64,000 bases of DNA from Methylomarinum sp. Ch1-1 (GCF_030717995.2 NZ_CP157743.1:3498501-3562500), one strand, 5' to 3'. Shown: positions 46,972 to 57,009, counted from the first letter of the stretch. Notes: generated by a model from the sequence alone, not told the origin. Translations and numbers: made by a program.

Positions 46972-48360
46972 ATGTCATTCAGCATCGCTAATCTTTTTTC
47001 TCAACATTTTGAAAAGAAATTTGATTTGCACGAACAGCATCTCAACAATCAAATGGTTCGCGTATTGCGGACCATAGGCTACGACCGTGATTATAAAAGA
47101 GCGATCGGTCAATATTTATACGATGAAAAGGATAACGAATACCTTGATTTGTTAAGCGGATTCGGCGTCTTTGCCATCGGCCGCAACCATCCGACCGTCG
47201 TCAGCGCCCTGCAAGAAACCTTGACGCTGGAATTACCTAATCTGGTGCAAATGGACGTATCCTTGCTCAGCGGCTTGCTGGCCGAAAAAATTCTACAGAC
47301 GACGCCGGATAATCTCAGCAAGATGTTTTTCTGTAATTCCGGCACCGAATCGGTGGAAGCGGCGATCAAATTTTCCCGTTATGTCACCAAACGCGAAAAA
47401 ATCGTCTTTTGCGAGCACGGCTATCATGGTCTGACGATGGGCTCGCTGTCGTTGAACGGCGAACAGATTTTTCGCGAAGGCTTCGGTCCCTTGCTACCCG
47501 GCTGTCATGCGGTCCCTTTTAACGACCTGGAGGCGCTGGAAAAGGCGTTGAGCAACAAAGACGTCGCCGCCTTCATCGTCGAACCGGTGCAAGGCAAAGG
47601 CGTCAACGTGCCGGATGGCAACTATCTGCCTGAAGTGGAACGCCTATGTAAGAAATACGGCACTTTGTTCGTTGCCGACGAAGTCCAGACTGGCCTGGGT
47701 CGCACTGGAAAATTCTGGGCCATCGACCACTGGGGCGTGCAACCGGACATGATCTGCATGGCCAAAGCCCTGTCCGGCGGTTTTGTTCCGGTCGGCGCGG
47801 TCGCGATGACCTCAAAAATCATGGACACCGTCTTCAACCGCATGGATAGAGCCGTTGTCCATGGTTCGACCTTTTCGAAAAACAACATGGCGATGGCTGC
47901 CGGTCTCGCCACCCTTCAGGTCATGGAAGATGAAAAACTGGTGGAGAACAGCGCCAAGGTCGGCGAGGACATCATCAACAGCATCAATGCCATGGCTTCC
48001 AACTACGAATTCCTGAAGGAAGCGCGCGGCAAAGGCATGATGATCGCGATCGAGTTTCAATCTCCGAAAAGCTTGTCACTGAAGGCCGCCTGGGCGATGT
48101 TGGAAGCCGCGAATAAAGGCTTGTTCTGCCAGATGATTACGATTCCTTTGTTCAAGGAGTATCGCATTCTGACCCAAGTTGCCGGCCACGGCATGAATGT
48201 CGTCAAATTGCTGCCGCCGTTGAATTTGACGCAAAAAGATCGTGACTGGATCGTTAATTCGTTCGACCAAGCGATTGCCGATACCCATCAAGTTCCCGGA
48301 TCAATTTGGGATTTGGGGAAAAACCTGGCCAGCCATGCGATGAAAAACAAAAAGAAGTAA
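46972..48360 (+). CDS. hpnO: HpnO, class III aminotransferase for aminohopanoid synthesis
   Basis: A 462-residue PLP enzyme. NSGTESVEAAIKFSR and CEHGYHGLTMGSLSL bind the cofactor phosphate. FVADEVQTGLGRTG carries the Asp contacting the pyridine nitrogen, and AKALSGGFVPVGA holds the Schiff-base Lys. It converts an oxidised ribosylhopane to aminobacteriohopanetriol-type products, the hallmark hopanoids of methanotrophs. AGAGGTAA lies just upstream of the ATG, 16 bp after hpnN. A hairpin follows. Confidence 0.92.
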   Translation: MSFSIANLFSQHFEKKFDLHEQHLNNQMVRVLRTIGYDRDYKRAIGQYLYDEKDNEYLDLLSGFGVFAIGRNHPTVVSALQETLTLELPNLVQMDVSLLSGLLAEKILQTTPDNLSKMFFCNSGTESVEAAIKFSRYVTKREKIVFCEHGYHGLTMGSLSLNGEQIFREGFGPLLPGCHAVPFNDLEALEKALSNKDVAAFIVEPVQGKGVNVPDGNYLPEVERLCKKYGTLFVADEVQTGLGRTGKFWAIDHWGVQPDMICMAKALSGGFVPVGAVAMTSKIMDTVFNRMDRAVVHGSTFSKNNMAMAAGLATLQVMEDEKLVENSAKVGEDIINSINAMASNYEFLKEARGKGMMIAIEFQSPKSLSLKAAWAMLEAANKGLFCQMITIPLFKEYRILTQVAGHGMNVVKLLPPLNLTQKDRDWIVNSFDQAIADTHQVPGSIWDLGKNLASHAMKNKKK

Positions 48361-48371
48361 TCCCCCTTTTA

Positions 48372-48408
48372 ATTGCCGCAATAATCGTTCAAGTGCTTTG
48401 CGGCAATA
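48372..48408 (+). terminator. Hairpin between hpnO and copC
   Basis: ATTGCCGCA and TGCGGCAAT arms surround an 18-nt loop. There is no T-tract, so it may be an attenuator or RNA-stability element rather than a full terminator. Confidence 0.4.
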
Positions 48409-48429
48409 ACCAACAATTTGAGAGGAATC

Positions 48430-48807
48430 ATGCTTAATCAACTTTCACGTCATTTCAAGTTAACGGCACTACTTGCACTCATTTTATTACCTTACAGTCA
48501 GCTGCATGCTCATGCCGTCGTCACCGATACATCATTGAATGTCGAGAAAATCGCGCCGAATAAGGCGACAAAAGTGCGCCTGACATTCAACTCCCAGGTC
48601 GAACTGGGCCTGTCGCAAATTTTTCTAGTCAGCGCCGGCGATAAAATGCAACTTCTCAATGCCGAACCTGGCGGGCATCAAGGCAACGTCATCATCGACA
48701 TTCCGCCTTTAACGCCCGGAGAATATGCCTTAAAACTGAGCATTTTTGCCGCAGACGGTCACTTGAGCGAAGATATCGTGCGTTTTTTTGTGGCTGAGGG
48801 CAAGTGA
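48430..48807 (+). CDS. copC: CopC-family periplasmic copper-binding protein
   Basis: A 125-residue protein from ATG 48430, with GAGAGGA 4 bp upstream. The signal peptide ends near LHAHA, so mature HAVVTDTSLN starts with the copper-binding N-terminal His typical of CopC. The beta-barrel segment KVRLTFNSQVELGLSQIFL and the late ADGHLSED (Asp/His) follow, consistent with a Cu(II) site. CopC proteins carry copper in the periplasm, relevant to particulate methane monooxygenase. It overlaps copD by 4 bp (GTGA). Confidence 0.88.
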   Translation: MLNQLSRHFKLTALLALILLPYSQLHAHAVVTDTSLNVEKIAPNKATKVRLTFNSQVELGLSQIFLVSAGDKMQLLNAEPGGHQGNVIIDIPPLTPGEYALKLSIFAADGHLSEDIVRFFVAEGK

Positions 48808-50444
48808 ACACTATGGAAGGAATTGCTGATTTTCTCGATTCATTAATCGGCGGTGTCGACCTCACCTTTTACTCGCTGGCTGTCGGCGGCCTGATTTGGG
48901 GAATTTTTGTGCTAAGGCCCTGGGATCCGATGGCGCATTACACCAATAAGTTTTTGAGCAAAAGCGTTCATCTAACCTATGTTGGCGCCTATACCCTGGT
49001 CATCACCCAGCTGGCGAAAATCGTCTTGAAAATCTGGCTCATGACGGCAACGCTGGAGCGTTGGCCATTCCCGGCTTTCGCCAACACCGTGCAATTCCAA
49101 GCCGGCCTGATTCGCGCCTTTTTCGCGCTGATCCTGGCCTTGTATATCCGCAACGTCTTAAAACATAATTTTCGCATCACCAAATACTGGCTGATCGGCA
49201 TTGTCTTGGCGCTGCCGATGGTGATTTCTGGCGCCTGGCTAGTGCATGGCGCTAGCCGACTGGAAGACCGCGAATTGCTGATGTTGTTTACCGTCATCCA
49301 TCAGGTTTCCGCTGCGGTCTGGGTGGGCAGCGTCTTTCAATTGCTCAGCGTCTGGCGAATGAAAAGCAAAGGCCAAATCAATGAGCAATTATGGCCGGCG
49401 TTGTTATGGCGCTTTTCTCCGATCGGTATCGTCGCGGTCATATCGATCGTCGCTTCGGGCCTACCGATCGCGTTACATTATTTCGATAGTTTGAACAGTC
49501 TTATCGGCACCGGCTACGGCAACCTTTTATTGGTTAAAATTCTAATGTTAGGCATCGCGCTGTTTTTTGCCGGCATGAACCGACGCGCGGTGCATGATTA
49601 TTTTCTCAGCGCCAACAATCATGACGTCAATTATCGGGTGCCCTATTACATCGAAGCCGAGGCATTTGTCCTAGTCACCCTGCTGTTTACCGCCGCCAGT
49701 CTGGCTTCGCAACCTCCGGCGATCGATATTCCCCATCTGACCGCTAGCTGGCAGGAAGTCTTAAATACTTTTGCGCCGCGCATACCCCGCATCGAATCGC
49801 CGTCGCACGAGGCATTACTGGCCGGTGAAGAAGGGCGCGTCGCGATTGTCGGCCAGGTCCCGTCAGAAGCGGCAACGGCATGGTCAGACTATAACCATAA
49901 TGTTTCCGGCATCTTCCTGACGATCATGAGCATTTTCGCCATGCTGTCCTATTATAAAAAATTAACCTGGGCGAAATATTGGCCGATCGGTTTTGTCCTG
50001 TTGGGTATCTTTTTGTTTTTCCGCAGCGATGCAGAAACCTGGCCGCTCGGTCCTATTGGCTTCTGGGAAAGCACCTTCAACAACGGCGAAGTCTTACAAC
50101 ATCGCATCGCCACTCTGTTGGTATTTATGCTGGGGCTGCTGGAAATGAAAGCCCGACTGACCCAAGACCCGGATAGCAAGCTGCCCTATTTATTTCCAAT
50201 TTTGGCGGCCTTCGGCGGACTGATGCTGTTGGCGCATTCCCATGTCGGGTTTGAACCTAAAACGGCTTTTCTAATCCAGGTCGGCCACACCTTGATGGGC
50301 TTGTTTGCCTTGATTCTGGCCTGTGGCCGCTGGCTGGAGTTAAAACTGGACTCTCCGGGCAAAGAGATCGCCGGGTTTATCTCGGTATTCGCCCTATTTC
50401 AGATAGGCATCATTCTGTTGTTCTATCGTGAACCTTTATATTGA
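48804..50444 (+). CDS. copD: CopD-family copper membrane protein, extended
   Basis: A 546-residue membrane protein. The first ~310 residues hold about eight helices with the CopD pattern ([34 protein letters not shown]; the His pair is likely functional). A periplasmic segment ~315-360 follows, then a second bundle of about six helices with [28 protein letters not shown] and VGHTLMGL, all with His residues in helices. Starts at GTG 48804 (overlap with copC) or ATG 48813 are both plausible. It probably imports copper with CopC. It ends 2 bp before dxs. Confidence 0.85.
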   Translation: MNTMEGIADFLDSLIGGVDLTFYSLAVGGLIWGIFVLRPWDPMAHYTNKFLSKSVHLTYVGAYTLVITQLAKIVLKIWLMTATLERWPFPAFANTVQFQAGLIRAFFALILALYIRNVLKHNFRITKYWLIGIVLALPMVISGAWLVHGASRLEDRELLMLFTVIHQVSAAVWVGSVFQLLSVWRMKSKGQINEQLWPALLWRFSPIGIVAVISIVASGLPIALHYFDSLNSLIGTGYGNLLLVKILMLGIALFFAGMNRRAVHDYFLSANNHDVNYRVPYYIEAEAFVLVTLLFTAASLASQPPAIDIPHLTASWQEVLNTFAPRIPRIESPSHEALLAGEEGRVAIVGQVPSEAATAWSDYNHNVSGIFLTIMSIFAMLSYYKKLTWAKYWPIGFVLLGIFLFFRSDAETWPLGPIGFWESTFNNGEVLQHRIATLLVFMLGLLEMKARLTQDPDSKLPYLFPILAAFGGLMLLAHSHVGFEPKTAFLIQVGHTLMGLFALILACGRWLELKLDSPGKEIAGFISVFALFQIGIILLFYREPLY

Positions 50445-50446
50445 TT

Positions 50447-52309
50447 ATGAACCTGACTAAAGATTATCCACTGCTTAAAGATATCGATCTGCCGACCGAT
50501 GTCCGCAAACTGAGCAAGTCACAATTGCCGGAACTGGCAAAGGAACTGCGCGAATATTTAACCCATACCGTCAGCCTGTCCGGCGGCCATTTCTCCGCCG
50601 GTCTCGGCACCGTCGAATTGACGGTGGCTTTGCATTATATCTTCGACACCCCGTCCGATCAGTTGGTTTGGGATGTCGGTCATCAAGCTTATCCACATAA
50701 GATTCTGACCGGCCGCAAAGAACGCATGCCGACCATCCGTACTTACGGCGGCGTCTCAGCCTTCCCCAAGCGCGCGGAAAGCGAATACGACGCCTTCGGC
50801 GTCGGCCATTCCAGCACCTCGATCAGCGCCGCCTTGGGCATGGCGATCGCCTCGCAATTGCGCGGCGAAGACAAGAAGATGGTGGCGATCATCGGCGACG
50901 GCAGCATCACCGGCGGCATGGCCTACGAGGCGATGAACCACGCCGGTGACGTCAACGCCAATTTGCTGGTGATTCTGAACGATAACGACATGTCGATTTC
51001 GCCGAATGTCGGCGCGATGAACAATTATCTGACCAAGGTGCTGTCCAGCAAGCTGTATTCGTCGGTGCGCGAGGAAAGCAAGAAGGTGCTGAGCAGCATG
51101 CCGAGCATGTGGGAGTTGGCCCGCAAGACCGAGGAACACGTTAAGGGCATGATCGTGCCGGGCACCTTGTTCGAGGAACTGGGCTTCAATTATATCGGCC
51201 CGATCGACGGCCATGATCTGGAGATGCTGGTGTCGACGCTGGAGAATATCAAGGATCTGACCGGCCCAGTGTTTCTCCATGTCGTGACCAAGAAAGGCAA
51301 GGGCTACGCCCCGGCCGAGAAGGATCCGCTGGCCTATCACGGCGTACCGGCCTTCGACCCGAGCAAGGATAGCCTGCCGAAGGCCGCGCCGTCGCCGCAC
51401 CCGACCTATACTCAGGTGTTCGGCCGTTGGCTGTGCGACATGGCCGAACAGGACGAGCGTCTGCTGGGCATCACCCCGGCGATGCGCGAAGGCTCCGGCC
51501 TGGTCGAATTTTCCCAGCGTTTCCCGAAGCGTTATTTCGATGTCGCCATCGCCGAGCAGCATGCCGTCACCTTGGCCGCCGGCCAAGCCTGTCAGGGCGC
51601 CAAGCCGGTCGTGGCGATTTATTCGACCTTTCTGCAACGCGCCTATGATCAGCTGATCCACGACGTCGCCTTGCAGAATCTCGATGTCTTGTTCGCGCTG
51701 GACCGCGCCGGGCTGGTTGGGCCGGACGGCCCGACCCATGCCGGCAGCTTCGACCACAGTTTCCTGCGCTGCATCCCCAACATGGTGGTGATGGCGGCGG
51801 CCGACGAAAACGAATGCCGGCAGATGCTGAGCACCGGCTACCACTACGAAGGCCCGGCCTCGGTGCGTTATCCGCGCGGCAAAGGGCCCGGCGTCGCCGT
51901 CAATTGCGAGCTGTCGACACTGGAAATCGGCAAGGGCGAAATCCGTCATCAGGGCGGCCGCATCGCCATCCTGGCCTGGGGCTCAATGGTCAGCCCGGCG
52001 CTGGAAGCCGGCAAGCAGCTCGGCGCCACCGTCGCCAACATGCGTTTCGTTAAACCGATCGATGAGGCGCTGATCCTGGAACTGGCCAAAACCCACGATG
52101 CTTTCATCACCGTCGAAGAAAACGTCATCGCCGGCGGCGCCGGCAGCGCCGTCAACGAATTCCTGCATCGCCAGCGGATTCTGATGCCGGTATTGAACAT
52201 CGGCCTGCCGGACGAATACATCGAGCAAGGCAGCCGCGAGGAACTGCTCAGCCTGTGCAAACTCGACGCCGTGGGCATCACCGCTCAAATCGAGAACTTC
52301 TGCGCTTGA
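50447..52309 (+). CDS. dxs: 1-deoxy-D-xylulose-5-phosphate synthase, copy 2
   Basis: 620 residues from ATG 50447. After the first 12 codons ([12 protein letters not shown]) it is identical in protein sequence to copy 1 until the last few residues. By eye only about seven base changes occur over 1812 bp, all synonymous. All DXS motifs are present ([21 protein letters not shown]). It is placed 2 bp after copD at the end of the hopanoid/copper gene run, so it likely boosts isoprenoid flux for squalene. The first codons and flanks are unlike copy 1, which points to sequence homogenisation rather than a simple recent duplication. Confidence 0.96.
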   Translation: MNLTKDYPLLKDIDLPTDVRKLSKSQLPELAKELREYLTHTVSLSGGHFSAGLGTVELTVALHYIFDTPSDQLVWDVGHQAYPHKILTGRKERMPTIRTYGGVSAFPKRAESEYDAFGVGHSSTSISAALGMAIASQLRGEDKKMVAIIGDGSITGGMAYEAMNHAGDVNANLLVILNDNDMSISPNVGAMNNYLTKVLSSKLYSSVREESKKVLSSMPSMWELARKTEEHVKGMIVPGTLFEELGFNYIGPIDGHDLEMLVSTLENIKDLTGPVFLHVVTKKGKGYAPAEKDPLAYHGVPAFDPSKDSLPKAAPSPHPTYTQVFGRWLCDMAEQDERLLGITPAMREGSGLVEFSQRFPKRYFDVAIAEQHAVTLAAGQACQGAKPVVAIYSTFLQRAYDQLIHDVALQNLDVLFALDRAGLVGPDGPTHAGSFDHSFLRCIPNMVVMAAADENECRQMLSTGYHYEGPASVRYPRGKGPGVAVNCELSTLEIGKGEIRHQGGRIAILAWGSMVSPALEAGKQLGATVANMRFVKPIDEALILELAKTHDAFITVEENVIAGGAGSAVNEFLHRQRILMPVLNIGLPDEYIEQGSREELLSLCKLDAVGITAQIENFCA

Positions 52310-52430
52310 GATGTTCACCTTCGAGGCGCAGAATTTGCCACAGCAGATATACTCAGCGCCCCGCCACCGCGGCCATGACTACTGCGCCTGTATTTTGCAA
52401 TACCGCTTTCCAGTTAATTAGGATTAACAA

Positions 52431-53195
52431 ATGCTAGAAATTGTCCAGCTACCGGTGCTTACCGACAATTATATTTATTTGCTGCATGAGCCGGTTTCCG
52501 GCGAAACGGCAGTGGTCGACCCAGCCTTGGCTGAACCGGTACGTCAGGCATTAACGGAAAAGGGATGGCGATTAAATTACATATTCAATACCCACCATCA
52601 TTGGGACCATGTCAACGGCAATTTAGAGCTGAAAAAAGACACCAGCTGTCAAATCATCGCCTCGGCCTACGACAAAGAGCGCATACCGGGCGTCGATCGC
52701 ACCGTCGAACATGGCGACCGCTTGACACTGGGGAACGAAACAATAGAAATCATCGCGACACCCGGCCATACCAACGGTCATATCAGCTATTTTTGTCCCG
52801 ATAGCCAAGCGCTATTTTGTGGCGACACCATGTTTTCTATGGGCTGCGGCCGCTTGTTCGAAGGTACTGCGGAACAGCTGTGGAACTCATTGCAGTTGTT
52901 TAAGGCCTTGCCTGAATCGACTCGCATTTATTGCGCCCATGAATACACCAAAGCCAACGGCAACTTCGCCTTAACGATCGAGGCCGACAACCCCGCCCTG
53001 CAGCGTAGATTAGCCGAAGTCACGGAGTTGGTCGCGGAAAACAAACCGACGATACCTTCGACGCTGGCGCAGGAACTGGCCACCAATCCTTTTTTGAGGG
53101 AACAATGCACCGCAGTGCAACAAGCCGTCGGCATGCTGAATCAGACACCGTCTAGCGTGTTTGCCAAAATCAGGCAGCTCAAGGATAATTTCTGA
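52431..53195 (+). CDS. gloB: Hydroxyacylglutathione hydrolase (glyoxalase II)
   Basis: A 254-residue metallo-beta-lactamase-fold enzyme. The dinuclear metal motif THHHWDHVNG lies near residue 53, with ATPGHTNGHISYF, FCGDTMFSMGCGRLFEG and the C-terminal HEYTKANGNFA glutathione-site segment. It hydrolyses S-lactoylglutathione to lactate and glutathione, finishing methylglyoxal detoxification. It is monocistronic behind dxs. Confidence 0.96.
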   Translation: MLEIVQLPVLTDNYIYLLHEPVSGETAVVDPALAEPVRQALTEKGWRLNYIFNTHHHWDHVNGNLELKKDTSCQIIASAYDKERIPGVDRTVEHGDRLTLGNETIEIIATPGHTNGHISYFCPDSQALFCGDTMFSMGCGRLFEGTAEQLWNSLQLFKALPESTRIYCAHEYTKANGNFALTIEADNPALQRRLAEVTELVAENKPTIPSTLAQELATNPFLREQCTAVQQAVGMLNQTPSSVFAKIRQLKDNF

Positions 53196-53210
53196 ACTGA
53201 CAAGACGGCT

Positions 53211-53232
53211 CCAGCGCTAATCATAGCGCTGG
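53211..53232. terminator. Hairpin between convergent gloB and globin genes
   Basis: CCAGCGCTA-ATCA-TAGCGCTGG, a perfect 9-bp stem. A second hairpin, ACTCAGC/GCTGAGT, follows at 53239-53270. T-tracts are weak. Confidence 0.5.
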
Positions 53233-53295
53233 AAGATTACTCAGCATCGCGCTTACTTGCGCCGCTGAGTATGCTAATTCAACGGCAACAGTATA

Positions 53296-53664
53296 TTACC
53301 TGCCTAACACGTCGTCACGGGTGCTTTCCGCAATCGCCGCCGCTTCGCCAATCAAGTCTTCCGGCACGTTCAATTCGACCAGCGTATCGCCGAGGTGCTC
53401 CATGACCGCATCGAAATGTGAATCATCCATGCCCATTTTCACCAATCTGGCGTGGGCATCGCGCAGATTCTTGCCGCTGTATTCATTCGGTCCGCCAAAA
53501 GCCATGGTAAAAAAAGCTTTTTGCTTGGCAATTTGTTGATCCATGTCGGTTTTGTCGAAAAAACGATTGATACGATAATCTTCCAACACTTTTCTATAAA
53601 AAACCTCAACCGCTGCGTTGACGGCGGCTTCGCCCCCTATTCTTTCGTATAACGTTTCGCTCAT
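53296..53664 (-). CDS. Group 1 truncated haemoglobin
   Basis: A 122-residue protein starting MSETLYERIGGEAAVNAAVEVFY, the TrHbN pattern, with NRFFDKTDMDQQIAKQKAFFTMAFGGP and the proximal-His segment DAHARLVKMGM. Distal-side Tyr is absent from the usual E/B10 position as far as I can judge. Such globins bind O2 or NO and may help against nitrosative stress. It stands alone. Confidence 0.9.
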   Translation of the reverse strand: MSETLYERIGGEAAVNAAVEVFYRKVLEDYRINRFFDKTDMDQQIAKQKAFFTMAFGGPNEYSGKNLRDAHARLVKMGMDDSHFDAVMEHLGDTLVELNVPEDLIGEAAAIAESTRDDVLGR

Positions 53665-54111
53665 CGCGTTTCCTCATGTCTGATTTATCGTCATCGAGAT
53701 GCCGGCTTCTTCGATGATACTGAGTCTAGCTTCCGACATACCGATGCATCTAAAGCTGACGACAAGTTGTCAACTCATGCGTGAGCGTAACAAATAAACA
53801 GCGCTTATACAATATAAATATGTCATAAGCAATGAATAGACTGTTCTGGGAAATTAGCGCTAAAAAATCCTAGCACTGCCGACTGAACGGCAAACGATGA
53901 AAGCCGTTTTCATCGGTATACAGGCTATTGAAAACATCGTATGAATTCGGAAAACCAGGCGTTTTAGAGAAATCTGACGACAAGGCTAACAGCCACGCCG
54001 AGAATCTGGCGGGCTTATAGGATGGCTTGAGAGCAGCGGAAAAACCGTCGGCTTCAGCTGCTCCCTCAGTCTAAAGGTTTGCTTCTGTGGAAAATGCGCG
54101 CTTAGCAAACA
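53665..54111. other. Intergenic, no gene seen
   Basis: No convincing coding frame or structured repeat was found between the globin and P460 genes. Confidence 0.5.
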
Positions 54112-54600
54112 TCATTGCAAGGCATTGAAGGTATAGACATAGTCATGATCTTTCATTGGCACATGACAGGCGTAGCATTTGGCGGCGGTTTCCTTGTCAT
54201 GCATCACCAGCTTGTTATCCTGCCAATGGGCAAACCCCCAACCACCGGTGCTAGCATATTTCTTGCTGTCCTTGATCATCGCCTCGGCCGCGGCGAAATC
54301 CGCCGGAACGATAGCCTGCGGCCAATTGGGATGTTGACGCTCTTTCCAGACGACTTTGGCCAATATCGCGCCATCCGGCCATGGCGTGGTTTTACCCTGA
54401 CGGGCCGCCTCGATGGCCTTGTCGTTTCCTAATATAGCTCGCAATGTTTTCTTTTCCAGTCGATGGGAAACGCTGAGTAAACGCCAATCCTTATATTCTC
54501 CATGGACAGGTTTGTTGGCGACCTCTGATTCCGCCCAGACCGTGGACGCCAAGAAAATCGCCCCGATCCCCAAAGACTTTTTCAATAAATTTATTTTCAC
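54112..54600 (-). CDS. Cytochrome P460-family protein
   Basis: A 162-residue precursor with a signal peptide (cleavage near VWAES). The body shows the P460 pattern: DWRLLSVSHR, LRAILGNDKAIEAARQGK, PWPDGAILAKVVWKER, STGGWGFAHW. The single haem motif CYACH is at the C-terminus (near residue 143). Family members are cytochrome P460 (hydroxylamine/NO oxidation, with a haem-lysine cross-link) or cytochrome c'-beta. I cannot decide from sequence which lysine, if any, cross-links. The family is typical of ammonia oxidisers and methanotrophs. Confidence 0.88.
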   Translation of the reverse strand: MKINLLKKSLGIGAIFLASTVWAESEVANKPVHGEYKDWRLLSVSHRLEKKTLRAILGNDKAIEAARQGKTTPWPDGAILAKVVWKERQHPNWPQAIVPADFAAAEAMIKDSKKYASTGGWGFAHWQDNKLVMHDKETAAKCYACHVPMKDHDYVYTFNALQ

Positions 54601-54824
54601 TTCGCTACTCCCTAATTAAGATAAAACCAACTGAATTAATCAACTTAATTTATATCAAATAACAAAGTTAAAACCTAGGTTTTTATGGTGGGCAAAGTCA
54701 TATCATGACTTAAAACCTTGTTGGCGGATCCGCTGCGCTGTAAAGCGCACCTTCGAACATTTAAATTAATCACAACACCCGTAGGGGCGCCGTCCTCGGC
54801 TCGACAAGCTTCAATTGATATGGA

Positions 54825-54915
54825 GTAACTATTCAGCTAGACACTGAGAAAATATTTCTTTTACTATCCATTGCTTGCGGAAGAAGTGCAAGCGACAGGG
54901 ATACTGAATAGTTGC
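54825..54915. mobile_element. 91-bp IS66-like miniature element
   Basis: Left end GTAACTATTCAG and right end CTGAATAGTTGC form terminal inverted repeats. The 8-bp target duplication GATATGGA is present at 54817-54824 and 54916-54923. The ends match the 157-bp element at 3571 and the IS66 at 22518. It lies just past the mtnC stop, so it caused no gene damage. Confidence 0.85.
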
Positions 54916-54947
54916 GATATGGATTCCTAAGCAGAAGCACTGAACAT

Positions 54948-55646
54948 TCAAGCATTACTTGCGATGGCCGCTACGTCGATCTCGGCAAAACTTCTTGCCT
55001 GCAGATGACCGGCATCCCGATCGATTTCAACCTGCTCCCTAACCAGCCAGCAGGTTTGAAAACCGGCCTCACGGGCGGCATCCAACTCTTCTTTACTGTC
55101 TGATAAGAATAACAGCTGCCTAGGCGGCATATTAATGTGTTCGGCAATGCGCCGATACGATTGCATTTCCTTCTTGGCGCCGATATGGGTATCGAAATAG
55201 CCTTCGAACATCGGTGTCAAATCGCCATGATCGCTATGACCGAACAATAATTTCTGCGCATAAACCGAACCGGAGGAATAGACATATAAGGCGATTCCCT
55301 GCCGCCGCCAACGCAGCAAGGCATTGTAAGCATCTTCATAGACATGGCCTTGATAATCGCCCTGCCGGTAACCTGCTTGCCATATCAAGCCCTGTAGCGA
55401 CTTCAACGGCGTGACCTTCCTATCCTGATCTATCCAACTAATCAGTTGATCGATCAATGCTTCAAGCGCCAACTTCCGTCCCGCTTCTTGCCTAGCCTCG
55501 TCCAGCAAGCGGGCAACCTCGGCTTGCTGCTTATGTTGGCGAACAAAATCGGCGATATGTTCTCTGGCATAGGGAAACAAAACATCCTTGACGAACGATA
55601 ACGACGATGTCGTTCCTTCAATATCGGTCACTATCGCCTTGATCAT
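54948..55646 (-). CDS. mtnC: Enolase-phosphatase E1 (acireductone synthase)
   Basis: A 232-residue HAD-superfamily enzyme beginning IVTDIEGTTSSLSFV, where the Asp-x-Glu-Gly-Thr-Thr replaces the usual DxDxT, as in MtnC. SSGSVYAQKLLFGHSDHGDL and FLSDSKEELDAA follow. It enolises and dephosphorylates the diketone intermediate of methionine salvage to acireductone. Its start overlaps the mtnD stop by 4 bp. Last gene of mtnBDC. Confidence 0.95.
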   Translation of the reverse strand: MIKAIVTDIEGTTSSLSFVKDVLFPYAREHIADFVRQHKQQAEVARLLDEARQEAGRKLALEALIDQLISWIDQDRKVTPLKSLQGLIWQAGYRQGDYQGHVYEDAYNALLRWRRQGIALYVYSSGSVYAQKLLFGHSDHGDLTPMFEGYFDTHIGAKKEMQSYRRIAEHINMPPRQLLFLSDSKEELDAAREAGFQTCWLVREQVEIDRDAGHLQARSFAEIDVAAIASNA

Positions 55647-56203
55647 GCGTGATCCGCCCTATATTGTTCAAAAGTCGGGAATCTTTTAGCGATGTCGTCA
55701 CCGCTCGATTGAGCCTGCCAACCTTCATCGGTGGTAAAAAAGCGTATGCATTTGAAATCGGGATTTTCTCCCATATCAAACCAATGCGGCGTATTGGCCG
55801 GAACGCTGATCAAATCGCCCTGCTCGCACAAAACCGCATAAACCCTGTCCTTGATATGTAAATAAAACAAGGCGCAACCTTCGACGAAGAAACGGATTTC
55901 AAAATCGGCATGGGTATGCTCATCGAGAAATTTTTGTCTCAGCGTCGCCTTGTCCGGATGATCGGGTTTCAGGGCGATCACGTCGACCGATTGAAACTGA
56001 TATTGTTGTTTCAGCCGTTCTATAGAGTCTTGATAAGCGGCTAACACCGTATCGCTATCGGCATCCGCGGCAAATTCGGCATCGGTTTGCCAGCGTTCAA
56101 ACTGTACGCCGATCTCGTTCAGTTTGCCAGCGATGGCGTCAAAATCGGTAAAGCGGCTGTTTAGCTCGGGATTACGGTCATTGTAGATAGTTAATCGACT
56201 CAT
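55643..56203 (-). CDS. mtnD: Acireductone dioxygenase
   Basis: A 186-residue cupin enzyme. EHTHADFEIRFFVEG supplies the two His and the Glu of the metal site, and ANTPHWFDMG the third His. With Fe2+ it yields the methionine precursor 2-keto-4-methylthiobutyrate; with Ni2+ the off-pathway products. The middle gene of mtnBDC, overlapping both neighbours by 4 bp. Confidence 0.95.
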   Translation of the reverse strand: MSRLTIYNDRNPELNSRFTDFDAIAGKLNEIGVQFERWQTDAEFAADADSDTVLAAYQDSIERLKQQYQFQSVDVIALKPDHPDKATLRQKFLDEHTHADFEIRFFVEGCALFYLHIKDRVYAVLCEQGDLISVPANTPHWFDMGENPDFKCIRFFTTDEGWQAQSSGDDIAKRFPTFEQYRADHA

Positions 56204-56817
56204 TTTTTGACTCCATGCAGGCGTATTTCACATTCAAATAAAAATTCCAGCGCTTCCAAATGTCTCAATGCTTCCTCCAGCGAACGTCCCCAGGTGTAAA
56301 AGCCGTGGCCGGCGATGATATAAGCATGAATAGCGTCATGATGATCCAAGTAGTTTTTGACAACCGCCGCCAAACGCCGAATATTTTGATCATTGGCGAA
56401 GATGGGAATGACTATCCGGCTTTGATGGGTGTCGATGTCGGACAAGGCTTTCAGCAATTCATAGTCTTCCAACACCATTTCATCCTTAAATAACCGCGCC
56501 GCCAGCGTCGCATGCAGCGAATGTGGATGCAAAACGGCTTGAACGTCCGGGAAACGCTGGTAAAGCGAGGTATGCAGCAATGTTTCGGCAGACGGTTTTT
56601 TCCCGTCCAGCGACTGACCGTCGCCATCGACCAGCATGATATCCTCGGTCTCTAATTGTCCCTTATGTTTGCCGGACACGGTAATTGCGATGCGGCCGTC
56701 ACTGAGTCTGACGGAAAAATTACCGCTGGTGGCCGGCACCCAGCCTTTGCTGTCGATAAAGCGCCCTGCCGCGATCAATTGCCCGGCGATGCGCTTAAAT
56801 TCATCTTGGTTTGTCAT
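56200..56817 (-). CDS. mtnB: Methylthioribulose-1-phosphate dehydratase
   Basis: A 205-residue class II aldolase-fold protein from ATG 56817 (MTNQDEFKRIAGQLI). A GTG at 56844 would overlap the AGGAG ribosome site. GWVPATSGNFSVRL, HPHSLHATLAAR (zinc His pair) and AGHGFYTWG are visible. It dehydrates 5-methylthioribulose 1-phosphate. The upstream steps (mtnA plus mtnK or mtnP) are not in this window. Confidence 0.94.
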   Translation of the reverse strand: MTNQDEFKRIAGQLIAAGRFIDSKGWVPATSGNFSVRLSDGRIAITVSGKHKGQLETEDIMLVDGDGQSLDGKKPSAETLLHTSLYQRFPDVQAVLHPHSLHATLAARLFKDEMVLEDYELLKALSDIDTHQSRIVIPIFANDQNIRRLAAVVKNYLDHHDAIHAYIIAGHGFYTWGRSLEEALRHLEALEFLFECEIRLHGVKK

Positions 56818-57009
56818 ATCCGCGAGATATGCTCCTGTTGACACTGTAAATATTTGGCGTATTTTACGCTCAAACGCGCGGGGATATGAGAAAAAATTAT
56901 TGAGCGCAACCCTCGCGCTTGCCCTGCAATCCCGATTTGACCGACACAGTATTTCAGTTTAGTTTGTCGGTCAATGACGACCAATTCATGTATGAAGCGT
57001 GGTAGCTTG

